Source of the DNA: Deltaproteobacteria bacterium
GTDB taxonomy: Bacteria; Desulfobacterota; Syntrophobacteria; Syntrophobacterales; Syntrophobacteraceae
Assembly: GCA_012517315.1 (NCBI GenBank)
Contig: JAAYVE010000061.1
Location: forward strand, 1 to 64,000
Direction: 5' to 3'
Length of the DNA: 64,000 nucleotides
The notes beneath the pieces were generated by a model that saw only the letters and a program-made list of their open reading frames with translations, was not told where the DNA came from and made no database searches. Position numbers and translations under genes: made by a program. Shown one piece after another: positions 25,901 through 34,696 of the stretch. Numbering within the stretch: the first letter of the stretch is position 1; each line of letters begins with the position of its first letter.

Positions 25901-26117
25901 TCTCCACGGTCAGCGGCTCGATATAGGTCACATCCGCCATGCCCGGGTCCGTCATGATGGTGGCCGGGTTGGAATTGACGAGGACGATCTCGTAGCCGAG
26001 TTGTCGCAGGGCCTTGCACGCCTGGGTCCCCGAATAGTCGAATTCACAGGCCTGGCCGATGACGATGGGCCCCGAACCGATGATCATCACCTTGTGGATG
26101 TCCTGGCGCCTTGGCAT
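22917..26117 (-). CDS. carB: Carbamoyl-phosphate synthase large subunit
   Basis: 1066 residues, normal length. Makes carbamoyl phosphate from bicarbonate, 2 ATP and ammonia channelled from CarA, feeding pyrimidine and arginine synthesis. Two homologous ATP-grasp halves are present: [20 protein letters not shown] and [11 protein letters not shown] at the start, repeated as [20 protein letters not shown] and [12 protein letters not shown] from about residue 560. Other parts are ATP-binding [14 protein letters not shown] and [13 protein letters not shown], and a C-terminal MGS-like regulatory domain ([26 protein letters not shown]). The ATG at 26117 follows AGGAAAGGG; an ATG nine codons upstream lacks a ribosome site. 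carA is not adjacent. A strong promoter lies about 100 bases upstream. Confidence 0.97.
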   Translation of the reverse strand: [1066 protein letters not shown]

Positions 26118-26226
26118 AAAGAAAGTCCCTTTCCTGATTGGCATTCAGTCAGACTAATGGTCATGGATTGGCGGGGAACCGGGCGGGTCAGGCCTTCTCC
26201 CGAAAGGCCGCCGCTCAGCAGGAGAG

Positions 26227-26255
26227 TATATAGACAGGGGCGTGGCGACGGTCAA
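26227..26255 (-). promoter_or_regulatory. Sigma-70 promoter of carB
   Basis: On the minus strand TTGACC (26250-26255) and TATATA (26227-26232) are separated by exactly 17 bases, giving a start about 100 bases before the carB ATG. The long leader leaves room for regulation, but I see no known riboswitch in it. Confidence 0.7.
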
Positions 26256-26436
26256 GAAAGAAAGCTTGCGTGTTTTAAGCCATTCTGAAAGGGAAGTCGG
26301 GGAACTGGGAAAAAATATGCGGCCCTGTAACCTTTGGGAGACTTCTTTCGACTTGACGGGTGAGAGCCACGTTACCGGCTCCGTCCTGTGATCATGGGAG
26401 ATGCCCTTTGAGCAAACCATTCGGAAGGAGTGCCAA

Positions 26437-26949
26437 ATGAAATTCAGATTGCTGTTCGGTCTTTCGTGTGCGATCCTTTTTGTTGTGCTTGCCGTGGCCG
26501 GTGTTCAGGCCAGGCCTTTTGATTCCGCCGAGGGACCACGCGGTCATGGCGACCCGGAAATGTCCTTTGTTCCTTTTCCCCTGCTCCAGATGCTCAACCT
26601 GACGGACTCCCAGGAGAGGGAAGTCGCCATGATTCTCAGCAAATACCGGGCGAAAATCGGGGAGGTGGTTTCAGCGCGGAAGGAAGCGGCAAAGAACCTT
26701 ATGGAGTCGTCTACGGCAGACGCGTTTTCGGAGAGTTCGGTGAGGACAGCGGCGGAGGGCCTTGCGGCCCAGGACGTGGAAGCCGCCCTGCTGCGGGCTC
26801 GCATCATGAACGAAGTGAAGTCGGTCCTCAGTGCGGAGCAGAAGGAGCGCCTCGACGGATTTCGGAATCGACGGGCCCATAGGATGAAGCAGCGCATGGA
26901 GAACAGGATCTCCGCCCTCGATGACTGGATCGAGGCGCACCTCAAGTAA
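26437..26949 (+). CDS. Periplasmic Spy/CpxP-like (LTXXQ) protein
   Basis: 170 residues; the ATG at 26437 follows CGGAAGGAGTGCC. Signal peptide KFRLLFGLSCAILFVVLAVA with cleavage near VQARP. The mature protein is all helical: LLQMLNLTDSQEREVAMILS corresponds to the LTxxQ signature, and a second pass (VLSAEQKERLDGFRNRRAHR) repeats it, as in Spy, CpxP and ZraP. Such proteins are periplasmic chaperones or metal sensors induced by envelope stress. It precedes a sigma/anti-sigma pair and a second Spy-like gene, so the group is likely a stress-response unit. Confidence 0.78.
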   Translation: MKFRLLFGLSCAILFVVLAVAGVQARPFDSAEGPRGHGDPEMSFVPFPLLQMLNLTDSQEREVAMILSKYRAKIGEVVSARKEAAKNLMESSTADAFSESSVRTAAEGLAAQDVEAALLRARIMNEVKSVLSAEQKERLDGFRNRRAHRMKQRMENRISALDDWIEAHLK

Positions 26950-27273
26950 ACTCCCATCAAGAACGGGCGGAAGGTTCTGCAAACTTCCGCCCGAAATCGG
27001 CCCCCTTTGGAAACGAGGGGCGATGCAGCCGACCCTGCACCGTGACGGGGGGATCGATTCCCGATGCCTGACCGTTCCTGCATCCCTGAGAGAGTATGAA
27101 AATGGATGCTTTTTCTTGTGTTGAATCCATGAATGAGCAAGGCCCCCGGCCTGTTCTCCCACTGCTTCCCATCGTCTCAACACTGCAGGATGCAAAGCGG
27201 CATCCGTTTTTCCCGGTTTTCCCGGTCTGCTGAAACCGCCGGTTGCCGAACGGGGACGCGGGGTCGTTTCTTC
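26950..27273. other. Intergenic stretch with a strong hairpin
   Basis: A perfect ten-pair inverted repeat (26964-26973 with 26984-26993, stem CGGGCGGAAG) lies 14 bases after the Spy-like gene and probably ends its transcript, although it lacks a T run. The remaining 280 bases hold no gene I can support and should carry the promoter of the sigma-factor operon. Confidence 0.55.
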
Positions 27274-27876
27274 ATGGGACCTATGGGGGACGGATTGCCG
27301 GACAGGGAGATCATCGCCCGGGTCATCCAGGGTGACGCACACTGCTTTGAACTGCTGCTGGACCGCTATCGGCTTCGGGTTCTTGGAATCGTGGGAAGGC
27401 ACGTGCCTTCCCACTCCGTGGAGGACGTGTCCCAGGAAGTCTTCCTGGAAGTCTACCGTTCCTTGGGATCCTTTTCCGGCAGGAGCCCCTTGGCCCACTG
27501 GATTTCCAGAATCGCGGTCCGCTGCTGTGTGGATTTCTGGCGCCGGCATCGCGGTCGCGAACTGCCCATGAGCAGCATTTCGGAAGATGGGCAACGATGG
27601 ATGGATTCCCTCCTGGCGAATGATTCCGTCGAGGACTTCCAGAAAAGTGCCACGGCGAAGGAGGCCCAGGAGGTGCTCGAGTTCGCCCTGACTAGGCTTT
27701 CGGCGGAGGAGCGAACCGTTTTGACACTGGTCCACCTCGACGGCCTCTCCGTAAAGGAGGCGGCGGACATGCTCGGTTGGACGTCCGTTCTTGTGAAAGT
27801 GCGCGCCCATCGATCGAGGTGCAAGCTGAGAAAAATCATCGAGAACCTCGTGGACGGAAGCGGAGGTGTTCCATGA
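27274..27876 (+). CDS. ECF-type RNA polymerase sigma factor
   Basis: 200 residues from the ATG at 27274; a longer reading from 27133 adds 47 low-complexity residues without family support. Region 2 is visible (VIQGDAHCFELLLDRYRLRV; HSVEDVSQEVFLEVYRSLGS; SPLAHWISRIAVRCCVDFWR) as is region 4 (LTRLSAEERTVLTLVHLDGL, SVKEAADMLGWTSVLVKVRA). It directs core polymerase to stress promoters. The next gene overlaps by four bases and encodes a membrane protein in the position of an anti-sigma factor. The flanking Spy-like genes are likely targets, perhaps with the operon itself. Confidence 0.9.
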   Translation: MGPMGDGLPDREIIARVIQGDAHCFELLLDRYRLRVLGIVGRHVPSHSVEDVSQEVFLEVYRSLGSFSGRSPLAHWISRIAVRCCVDFWRRHRGRELPMSSISEDGQRWMDSLLANDSVEDFQKSATAKEAQEVLEFALTRLSAEERTVLTLVHLDGLSVKEAADMLGWTSVLVKVRAHRSRCKLRKIIENLVDGSGGVP

Positions 27877-28205
27877 AAAAACAGCGGAAAGAGGGCATTG
27901 GAAAGATCGAGGAGACCCTCATCCGGTTTCATCGGAACCGGCCCGTTCCCGAGGTGTCCGAGCACTGGCGGCACAAAGTGATGGCACATATCCTGGAGCA
28001 ATCCCCTCCAAAGGTCAGGGAGCAGGAAAACGGCATGAAAGTGGGATCGGCCGCCTGGCGCCTGGCAGCGGTGTCTCTTGTCATGACCCTTTTTCTTGCC
28101 GCCTTTCTCGTGGATGGAGGGGCAAGCAACCCTTACGACCTGGTGGACGGGATCCTTTGGGAGACCTCAGGCTACGACCTGGGTCAGGTTTTCGGGGTCC
28201 TGTGA
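27873..28205 (+). CDS. Putative membrane anti-sigma factor
   Basis: 110 residues, ATGA overlap with the sigma gene. The N-terminal 65 residues are charged and cytosolic (IEETLIRFHRNRPVPEVSEH, WRHKVMAHILEQ), followed by one membrane helix (AAWRLAAVSLVMTLFLAAFL) and a short periplasmic tail (NPYDLVDGILWETSGYDLGQ). Position, size and single-helix topology are those of an ECF anti-sigma factor. No zinc motif HxxxCxxC is present, so the assignment rests on context. Confidence 0.65.
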   Translation: MKKQRKEGIGKIEETLIRFHRNRPVPEVSEHWRHKVMAHILEQSPPKVREQENGMKVGSAAWRLAAVSLVMTLFLAAFLVDGGASNPYDLVDGILWETSGYDLGQVFGVL

Positions 28206-28221
28206 AAGGAGTCGACCACCC

Positions 28222-28641
28222 GTGAAGAAGCTCAGACTCTGGGGCGGTCTCCTGGCCCTCTTTCTCTCGGGAGTCCTGATGGGAGCGGTGGGGACCCGAG
28301 TGATCTTCGACCGGTGGGGAATGAACATGCTGGAAGGCCCGAGACCGCCGATGCAACGGCTGATCCTGAAAAGGCTCGACCGCGAACTGAATCTGGACGA
28401 GGAACAGGAACGCCGCATCGAGGAGATTCTCCGCCAGGGCCACCGGGAGATGATAGAACTGCGCAGGAAGCACGAACCCGAGATTAAGGCAGTCCTCCAC
28501 AGGGGCATCAACGCCATGAAAAGCGTGCTTTCACTCCAGCAGCAGGAGAAGCTCGACGCTTTCGTGGAAAGGGAGCGAGCCCGGCGGGCGAAACGGGAAC
28601 GTTCCCTTCGGGAAGACCGGTCAAGGGAGAGAGAGCCTTGA
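28222..28641 (+). CDS. Membrane-anchored Spy/CpxP-like metal or stress sensor
   Basis: 139 residues from a GTG behind GTGAAAGGAG. One N-terminal helix (LRLWGGLLALFLSGVLMGAV) anchors or exports it; the rest is a charged helical hairpin (ILKRLDRELNLDEEQERRIE; VLSLQQQEKLDAFVERERAR), the layout of periplasmic heavy-metal-resistance proteins of the CnrX/ZraP/Spy type. It is the third gene of the sigma operon and may pass an envelope signal to the anti-sigma protein. The C-terminus is very rich in Arg and Glu. Confidence 0.72.
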   Translation: MKKLRLWGGLLALFLSGVLMGAVGTRVIFDRWGMNMLEGPRPPMQRLILKRLDRELNLDEEQERRIEEILRQGHREMIELRRKHEPEIKAVLHRGINAMKSVLSLQQQEKLDAFVERERARRAKRERSLREDRSREREP

Positions 28642-28704
28642 GGAAGTCGAAGCCAGAGTCTTTCTCACTCTTGGTTCCGTTGACGGAGGCGGGCCCCAAC
28701 CTCT

Positions 28705-30003
28705 TCAGAACCTGCCGAGTCTTGAGAAATCGGGAGGAACCCTGCCGTCGAAAAGGTCGCAGGCCTTGTAGTATCGCACATCCTCCGCCCAGAGTTTGAA
28801 AAAAGCAGGGTCCTTGTAGAGGTCTTTAGCGAGCTTAAAAGGACGGGAAGCAGCCTCAAGGAAAGGGTGCAGGAGGTACGACGGATCCCGGAAACACTCC
28901 CATTCACAGCGGCTGCAATTTGCTTCACCCTCCCCACTCAAGCCGTCCAAGGACCAGAGTCTCCCCAGATTCTCACCCCCCCGGTAACCACAGGGATACG
29001 TGCTCCCGTCCCCGGCATTCACGAAGAAATAGTCCCTTCCTCCCAAACAGGGGTAGGATACGTGGGGTTCTCCCATTTGAGCCCGCCCCAAGGCATACAG
29101 AGCGCTCCGGGGAGAGACGATGCGGATCCTGGATCTGTGGCGGGGAATGGTGTCCAGGAGGCCCTGAAAGAGTATCGCCTTTTCCAGCCGGGAGAATCTC
29201 ACCACCGCGTCCGGCGAGTTGGCTCCATAAACTGCCCTCAGCCCCCGATCCCCATCTTCTTGTACCAGTGAAATGGGATAACACGCACTCACCAACGTGA
29301 AACCCATCTCCGTCACAACACGGTAGAAGTTGTCGAAGGCCTGCCTGTAGAAACGGTAGAAGCGGTGGGGCGAACATCCGTTTCCGCCCGGATCACCCAG
29401 GTCGGGGCTTCGAGCGCCGTTGTCCGCCAGGTTGCGGTTGATCCCGAGGTTGGCGGTGGGGTAGAGGCCCCGTTCGTGGAACATGGGAAGAGCCTTTTCG
29501 ATCCCCTTGAACACCCCCGCAAACCCCCGCATGCCCTCGTGCCTGGCAGGATCGGCGGAATCGACGCTGATCCAGAAGTTGCGCAGGGGGGTGGCTGCCA
29601 GGGCATCAGCCAGGTGCGCGACCCGGGAGGTGAACTCCGGCCTCTCCGGATGCTGAAACATGAAGCCGTTGGTTCCCGTGCGAATGTATTCCACGCCGGA
29701 TTGCCCTGCATACCGGATCAACCCGACCAGTTCATCCAGCATGAGCAAGGGTTCGCCTCCGGTGAAAGAAAGGATCTGCACCCCCCGGGCGACCGCTGCG
29801 TCTATGATCCGCTTCACCTCGTCCGTCTTCAGGGTAGATCGGGGAAAATGCCGGCTGACACGCATCCCGCACTGAGGGCAGGAGCCGTTGCAGCGGTCCG
29901 TCAGCTGGATCACCAACTGCCCGGGCACCCGCCGCCGAAAGAATCCTCGTACGTGATTCCCGCGGAAGGGCGGCCATGATCCCTTCCCCCTTGCACCCTT
30001 CAT
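28705..30003 (-). CDS. Radical SAM enzyme with C-terminal Cys cluster
   Basis: 432 residues. The N-terminal radical SAM core carries CNGSCPQC (CxxxCxxC, 4Fe-4S ligands that cleave S-adenosylmethionine), the GGEP motif (ILSFTGGEPLLMLDELVGLI) and TGTNGFM. The C-terminal third has a SPASM-like set of cysteines (YPCLGGRDYFFVNAGDGSTY, PCGYRG, NCSRCEWECF) that would bind a second cluster. Such enzymes often modify peptides or cofactors, but no precursor peptide is seen next to it. It starts 58 bases downstream of the LOG-family gene's end on the same strand. Substrate unknown. Confidence 0.85.
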   Translation of the reverse strand: MKGARGKGSWPPFRGNHVRGFFRRRVPGQLVIQLTDRCNGSCPQCGMRVSRHFPRSTLKTDEVKRIIDAAVARGVQILSFTGGEPLLMLDELVGLIRYAGQSGVEYIRTGTNGFMFQHPERPEFTSRVAHLADALAATPLRNFWISVDSADPARHEGMRGFAGVFKGIEKALPMFHERGLYPTANLGINRNLADNGARSPDLGDPGGNGCSPHRFYRFYRQAFDNFYRVVTEMGFTLVSACYPISLVQEDGDRGLRAVYGANSPDAVVRFSRLEKAILFQGLLDTIPRHRSRIRIVSPRSALYALGRAQMGEPHVSYPCLGGRDYFFVNAGDGSTYPCGYRGGENLGRLWSLDGLSGEGEANCSRCEWECFRDPSYLLHPFLEAASRPFKLAKDLYKDPAFFKLWAEDVRYYKACDLFDGRVPPDFSRLGRF

Positions 30004-30061
30004 GCGTCCGTTTCCCCCGTCAGCCTTTATCCGGCGGCATTGCGGCGCTCGATTCCCCGGG

Positions 30062-31144
30062 TCAGTCCGCGTTGATCCCGTCGATCAGCTGCCGGAGCCG
30101 CCCGTAGTCCCTTCGGTTAAAATCCAGGACCAGCCTCGGCAGGTCTTGGATCATGGGTTCGTCGGCCTCTTCGGGCAAAGCACCCGAAAGAGAGAATTCT
30201 TTCTCCCCATTGAGGATGTCCACGAATTCCTTTTTCAGTTCGGCCAGGCGCTCTTCAGGGAGGGGTTCTTGGAGACGGATCACCAGTCGCCCCCGCACGA
30301 ATCTTAGGCTGTGATATCGCCTGTAGAAACGGTCGATGATGGCGACGGTCTCGTCGATCGACTGCACGAGGTCGAAGAGGCTGAAATCGTTGGCATGGAT
30401 GTAATTTCGACCGGCCAACTCCTCCTCGATGTAACGCTTCCAGTGGGCCCAATAGGTTCCCCCCGGTTCGTCCACCAGGACCAGGGGAATAGGATAGCGC
30501 TTTCCCGTCTGCACCAGGGTGAGGACCTCCATGGCTTCGTCCTGGGTTCCGAACCCGCCCGGAAAAAGGGCGACGGCGTCCGCTTCCTTGATGAAAGCCA
30601 CCTTGCGATTGAAAAAATACTTGTAGGTGATGCTCCGCGGCGTCCCTTCCACAATGGGGTTCGGTGTATTTTCGAAGGGAAGACGGATGTTCACCCCGAA
30701 GGAGTGTTCAGTCCCGGCCCCTTCGTTGGCTGCCTGCATGATGCCGGGGCCTCCCCCCGTGATCACCATGTAGCCCGCCTTGGCCAGTTCCGCTCCAAGG
30801 GCCTTGGCCATTCGAAAAGTGGAAGACCCGGGAGGGACTCGGGCGGATCCGAATATGGTGACCTTCTTCACATCCCGGTAAGGACCGAAGACCTTGGAGG
30901 TAAAACGCATCTCCTTCAGAGTGGAGGTCATGAGTTTGAGGTCGGCCCTGTGAGGAGTCTCCTGACCCGCTTTGAGGGCGGCGAGGATCATTTCACGCAC
31001 CAGTTCCTGGTGCTGGATGCCACCCACGGCGGCCATCAGAGCGTCGATCGCTTCGTCGATGGGGCCGTTGGACCTGGAAAAAGAGAGCTTGACCGGTAGG
31101 TCTTCCGATATGAATTGGGAATGCAACACATCTTTAATGAACAA
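30062..31144 (-). CDS. LOG-family (lysine decarboxylase-like) nucleotide-processing protein
   Basis: 360 residues from a TTG behind CAGGAGC. The central domain has both hallmarks of the LOG family, GGGPGIMQAANEGA and PGGFGTQDEAME, with a Rossmann strand VTIFGSARVPPGSSTF before them. LOG enzymes release cytokinin-type bases from nucleotides or act as nucleosidases. This version is nearly twice as long as the minimal family, with about 100 extra residues at the N-terminus and about 110 at the C-terminus (LRFVRGRLVIRLQEPLPEER), so its substrate may differ. It is probably co-transcribed with the radical SAM gene. Confidence 0.85.
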   Translation of the reverse strand: MFIKDVLHSQFISEDLPVKLSFSRSNGPIDEAIDALMAAVGGIQHQELVREMILAALKAGQETPHRADLKLMTSTLKEMRFTSKVFGPYRDVKKVTIFGSARVPPGSSTFRMAKALGAELAKAGYMVITGGGPGIMQAANEGAGTEHSFGVNIRLPFENTPNPIVEGTPRSITYKYFFNRKVAFIKEADAVALFPGGFGTQDEAMEVLTLVQTGKRYPIPLVLVDEPGGTYWAHWKRYIEEELAGRNYIHANDFSLFDLVQSIDETVAIIDRFYRRYHSLRFVRGRLVIRLQEPLPEERLAELKKEFVDILNGEKEFSLSGALPEEADEPMIQDLPRLVLDFNRRDYGRLRQLIDGINAD

Positions 31145-31440
31145 TGGAAACGCTCCTGTGGTTTGATTGTTCGCCCCGGCGCCGCGGAAGCAACGCCGGC
31201 AGGGGAAGCGCCCGCCGCCGCACCAGGGCCGGTCCTTCCACCATCGAGAGATTGAAGGTCTCGACGGACAAGGACATCATTTCGCACGACGCATCAAAAG
31301 ACAACTCCCATGTGTCATTCTCGTTCCAGTTTCGTGACATCTTGGCATCAACCGGCAAACGCTTGACACTTCTTTCCATGAGGCTGTAGTCTGCCGTAAA
31401 CCCCTTTGGACGAAGCCACAGCACAGGATGGAGATCCCAC
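31145..31440. other. 296-base divergent region upstream of mrpA
   Basis: Separates the minus-strand LOG gene from the mrp operon. Short open frames on both strands have no recognisable content. It must hold both promoters, but I could not pick clear boxes, and I see no known riboswitch. Confidence 0.45.
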
Positions 31441-33798
31441 ATGATTGTTGCGGTAGTGGTCGGGTTTGTCCTGGGTCTCCTGGCTCCGCTGGTGGTCAGG
31501 GTGGCACGAAATGGGACCGGATGGATCACCGGGCTTGTGCCCATCGGGCTTTTTGCTTACTTTGCGTCCTTCCTGAACAGGATCCAGGCGGGGGAGACGC
31601 TTTTCTTCCCCTATCCCTGGCTGTCCCCCCTGGGCATCGGTCTCTCCTTCCGGCTGGATGGGCTGAGCCTGCTCTTCGCCCTACTCATCACCGGCATAGG
31701 AACCTTCGTCTGCCTCTACTCCGCCGGCTACCTCGCGGGACACCCGGATCTCGGAAAATTCTACGGCGCCCTCTTCGCCTTCATGGCTTCCATGCTCGGC
31801 CTGGTGCTCTCAGACAACCTCGTGGCCCTCTTCGTCTTCTGGGAACTCACCAGCGTCACCTCCTATCTCCTCATCGGATTCGACAGTGAAAGGGAGGCCG
31901 CCCGAAGAGCCGCTCTCCAGGCGCTCCTGGTGACCGGGGCCGGAGGGCTCGCCCTCCTCGCCGCCTTTGTCCTCATGCAACAGGCGGCCGGCTCGTTCGA
32001 GATCGCCATCCTTGTGGAGCGGTCACCCGATTTGCGGACATCCCCACTGTACGCCGCCATCATCTTCCTCGTTCTGACGGGGGCGGCAACCAAGTCGGCC
32101 CAGTTCCCTTTCCATTTTTGGCTGCCTAACGCCATGGAAGCCCCCACGCCGGTGAGCACCTATCTTCACGCCGCCACAATGGTGAAAGGGGGCGTCTATC
32201 TCTTAGCGAGACTCAGTCCCGTCCTCGGCGGGACCGACCTCTGGCGGGACTGGTTGATCCCCCTGGGAACCGTGACGATGCTGACGGGCGCCTGGCTCTC
32301 TCTTGTGCAGGTCGACCTCAAGCGGATTCTTGCCCACACCACCGTGGGCGCCCTGGGTGCCTGCGTGCTCCTCATCGGGATGGGAACGCAGGGCTCCCTT
32401 CAAGCCTGCATGGTTTTTCTCCTGGCCCACGGCCTCTACAAGGGGAGTCTCTTTCTCGTTGCGGGCATCGTCGACCACGAGACCGGCACCCGCAACGCGG
32501 CGGATCTGGGGCGGCTGGGACGAGCGATGCCCTTGACCTGCATCGGTGCGCTCCTCGCCGCCTTGTCCAGTGCGGGCGTCTATCCGTTTCTCGGCTTCCT
32601 GGGAAAAGAACTCCTGTACGAATCCACGCTGGTCGGCTTTACCCCGGTGCTCCTGGCCCCTTGCGCCGTGGCGGCCGGCATTGCCTTCGCCGGCATGGGG
32701 GCGGTCGTCGGGGTCCGGCCTTTTTTCAGTGCGCAGGGCCGGTTTTCAGGCCAGCCTCACGATCCATCCCCGGGCATGTGGGTCGGCCCTGTGCTCCTGG
32801 GAATGGTCGGGCTCCTTTTCGGATTGTTCCACGGCCCCCTGCACAGCGCTCTCATCACTCCCGCGGTGAGGTCCTGCATCCTTCAAGCGGGTGATATCCC
32901 AACGCCGAGTTGGCACGGCCTGGATGTAAAGTTGGCATTGAGCGCCCTCAGCCTCCTCATGGGAGGCGCTCTGTATTGGAAATGGAGTGCGCTCAGAGGA
33001 AGACTCTGCCGCTGGAGGAACGTGGGACGATACGGCCCCGCAGCGGGCTACGACCACGCCCTGTGCCTCCTGGAAGCTTTTGCACGGCGGCAGACGCGAT
33101 TCTTTCAGAGCGGCAGGCTGAACGTCTATCTCATCATCGTCATCTGCACCGCTGTCGCCTTGCTAGCCTGTGCCCTGGTGAGGGACAACATCTCCTTCTC
33201 CGACCTGGTGCTCCAGCGCTGGGCGGATGTGAAAACCTACGAAGCGGTTATCGCGGCCATCCTCCTCACGGCCACCGTGGTGACGGTGAGGGCGCAGTCC
33301 ATGCTGGTGGCCGTCGTTGCCCTGGGCGTCGTCGGCTACTGCGTGGCCGTGGTTTACCTTCTCTTCAGCGCACCGGACGTCGCCATGACCCAGTTTGCCA
33401 TTGAAACTCTCTCAGTGATCCTGCTCATGGTCGTCCTATTGAGGCTTCCGAGGCTGAGGACTTTTTCCACCTCGCGGCAGCGCTTGCGAGACGCTCTCGT
33501 CGCCGTCTCGGCCGGACTCATCACGACACTACTCGTCCTTGTCGTGACCACCCAGGCGAGAAACCCCAAATTGGCTGATTTTTACGCCCGGAACAGCCTG
33601 GTCCTGGCCAAGGGCCGCAACGTGGTGAACGTCATCCTGGTGGATTTCAGGGGATTTGACACTCTGGGCGAAATCACAGTGCTGGCCGTGGCGGCCATCG
33701 GGGTGTACTCCCTCGTGAAGCTCGGATCTCACCGGGATCGTATCCCTGAAGGCCCCCCATTTGGCGGGGAAGCTCGCGGCGACGATGTGTCTCCTTGA
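31441..33798 (+). CDS. mrpA: Mrp-type Na+/H+ antiporter subunit A
   Basis: 785 residues and about 20 membrane helices, the largest subunit of the multisubunit cation/proton antiporter related to complex I. The NuoL-like core shows [40 protein letters not shown] and [20 protein letters not shown], with conserved Glu and Lys of the proton path. The C-terminal part ([40 protein letters not shown]) is the MrpB/NuoJ-like extension usual for MrpA. It starts the mrpABCDEFG operon, with GGAG before the ATG. The complex expels Na+ and supports pH and salt homeostasis. Confidence 0.93.
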   Translation: MIVAVVVGFVLGLLAPLVVRVARNGTGWITGLVPIGLFAYFASFLNRIQAGETLFFPYPWLSPLGIGLSFRLDGLSLLFALLITGIGTFVCLYSAGYLAGHPDLGKFYGALFAFMASMLGLVLSDNLVALFVFWELTSVTSYLLIGFDSEREAARRAALQALLVTGAGGLALLAAFVLMQQAAGSFEIAILVERSPDLRTSPLYAAIIFLVLTGAATKSAQFPFHFWLPNAMEAPTPVSTYLHAATMVKGGVYLLARLSPVLGGTDLWRDWLIPLGTVTMLTGAWLSLVQVDLKRILAHTTVGALGACVLLIGMGTQGSLQACMVFLLAHGLYKGSLFLVAGIVDHETGTRNAADLGRLGRAMPLTCIGALLAALSSAGVYPFLGFLGKELLYESTLVGFTPVLLAPCAVAAGIAFAGMGAVVGVRPFFSAQGRFSGQPHDPSPGMWVGPVLLGMVGLLFGLFHGPLHSALITPAVRSCILQAGDIPTPSWHGLDVKLALSALSLLMGGALYWKWSALRGRLCRWRNVGRYGPAAGYDHALCLLEAFARRQTRFFQSGRLNVYLIIVICTAVALLACALVRDNISFSDLVLQRWADVKTYEAVIAAILLTATVVTVRAQSMLVAVVALGVVGYCVAVVYLLFSAPDVAMTQFAIETLSVILLMVVLLRLPRLRTFSTSRQRLRDALVAVSAGLITTLLVLVVTTQARNPKLADFYARNSLVLAKGRNVVNVILVDFRGFDTLGEITVLAVAAIGVYSLVKLGSHRDRIPEGPPFGGEARGDDVSP

Positions 33799-33890
33799 AA
33801 TTGCCCTTCCTTGCAAGACCTCTGCTGTCGGGGGGAAGTGGATTTCTCATGATTGGACGGGCTTTCGGCCTGTCGTGTGAAGGGTGCCAT

Positions 33891-34298
33891 ATGTTCTCCA
33901 TCGTCTTGGCAACGGCGACCCGGTTCTTGCTCCCCCTTCTCCTTCTTCTCTCCGTGTACCTGCTTGTGAGAGGCCACAATGAACCGGGTGGGGGGTTCGT
34001 GGGGGGACTGGTCGCCGCTTCCGCCTTCTCCCTCTATATGATCGCCTTCGACGTGGAAAAGACCCGCCGGCTTCTGCGCGCCGAACCGCGAGCCTTGGTG
34101 GGGGCGGGACTGCTGGTGGCCCTCGGCAGCGCAGGAGTTTCCCCGGTCCTGGGAAAGCCCTTCATGACAGGGGTCTGGCTGGAGCGGACCCTGCCGGTCG
34201 TGGGTAAGGTGGGAACTCCGTTTCTTTTCGACGTTGGCGTTTACCTGGTTGTGGTCGGGGTCTGCCTCATGATCCTTTTGACCGTCGCGGAGGAATGA
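33891..34298 (+). CDS. mrpB: Mrp antiporter subunit B
   Basis: 135 residues with four membrane helices. The family core is clear: [20 protein letters not shown], then [20 protein letters not shown] and [20 protein letters not shown]. The ATG at 33891 gives the normal length; the frame extends to a TTG at 33795 overlapping mrpA, but those 32 residues are not typical. The next gene overlaps by ATGA. Confidence 0.9.
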   Translation: MFSIVLATATRFLLPLLLLLSVYLLVRGHNEPGGGFVGGLVAASAFSLYMIAFDVEKTRRLLRAEPRALVGAGLLVALGSAGVSPVLGKPFMTGVWLERTLPVVGKVGTPFLFDVGVYLVVVGVCLMILLTVAEE

Positions 34299-34654
34299 CC
34301 GTGGAAGTGGAACTGGCGCTGACGGTAGGAGGGCTCTACGCAGCAGGGCTCTACATGGTCCTGCGCCGAAGCATCGTGAAGCTCGTCATTGGCCTGGCCC
34401 TCCTGGGACACGCTGCAAACCTGCTCATCTTCACCATGGGGGGGCTCGTCCGGGGGCAACCTCCATTGATGCACCCATGGGACACGCGCCTTTGGGGACG
34501 ATTCGCGGACCCCGTTCCCGAAGCACTCATTCTTACGGCCATCGTGATCGGTTTCGGCGTTCAGGCGTTCGCCATCGTCCTCATCAAACGCATCTACCTG
34601 GACATGGGGACGGAGGACTTGAGGGAACTCCAATCCACCGACATCACCCCGTGA
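34295..34654 (+). CDS. mrpC: Mrp antiporter subunit C (NuoK-like)
   Basis: 119 residues, three membrane helices, homologous to NuoK. Seen: [40 protein letters not shown] and [20 protein letters not shown], the last including the family's LTAIVI segment. It overlaps mrpB by four bases, and mrpD follows after 42 bases. Confidence 0.92.
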   Translation: MTVEVELALTVGGLYAAGLYMVLRRSIVKLVIGLALLGHAANLLIFTMGGLVRGQPPLMHPWDTRLWGRFADPVPEALILTAIVIGFGVQAFAIVLIKRIYLDMGTEDLRELQSTDITP

Positions 34655-34696
34655 CGAAACTGAAAAGGGAGTTCTTTCCCTTATGAACGGAGACCC

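Noticed and set aside
24390-26288. Long plus-strand open frame (632 codons) opposite carB
   Set aside because: It is the antisense shadow of carB in a GC-rich genome; the translation is His/Gly/Pro-rich with no family pattern.
31134-31544. Minus-strand frame overlapping the mrpA start
   Set aside because: It overlaps a certain gene, lacks a ribosome site and has no recognisable content.
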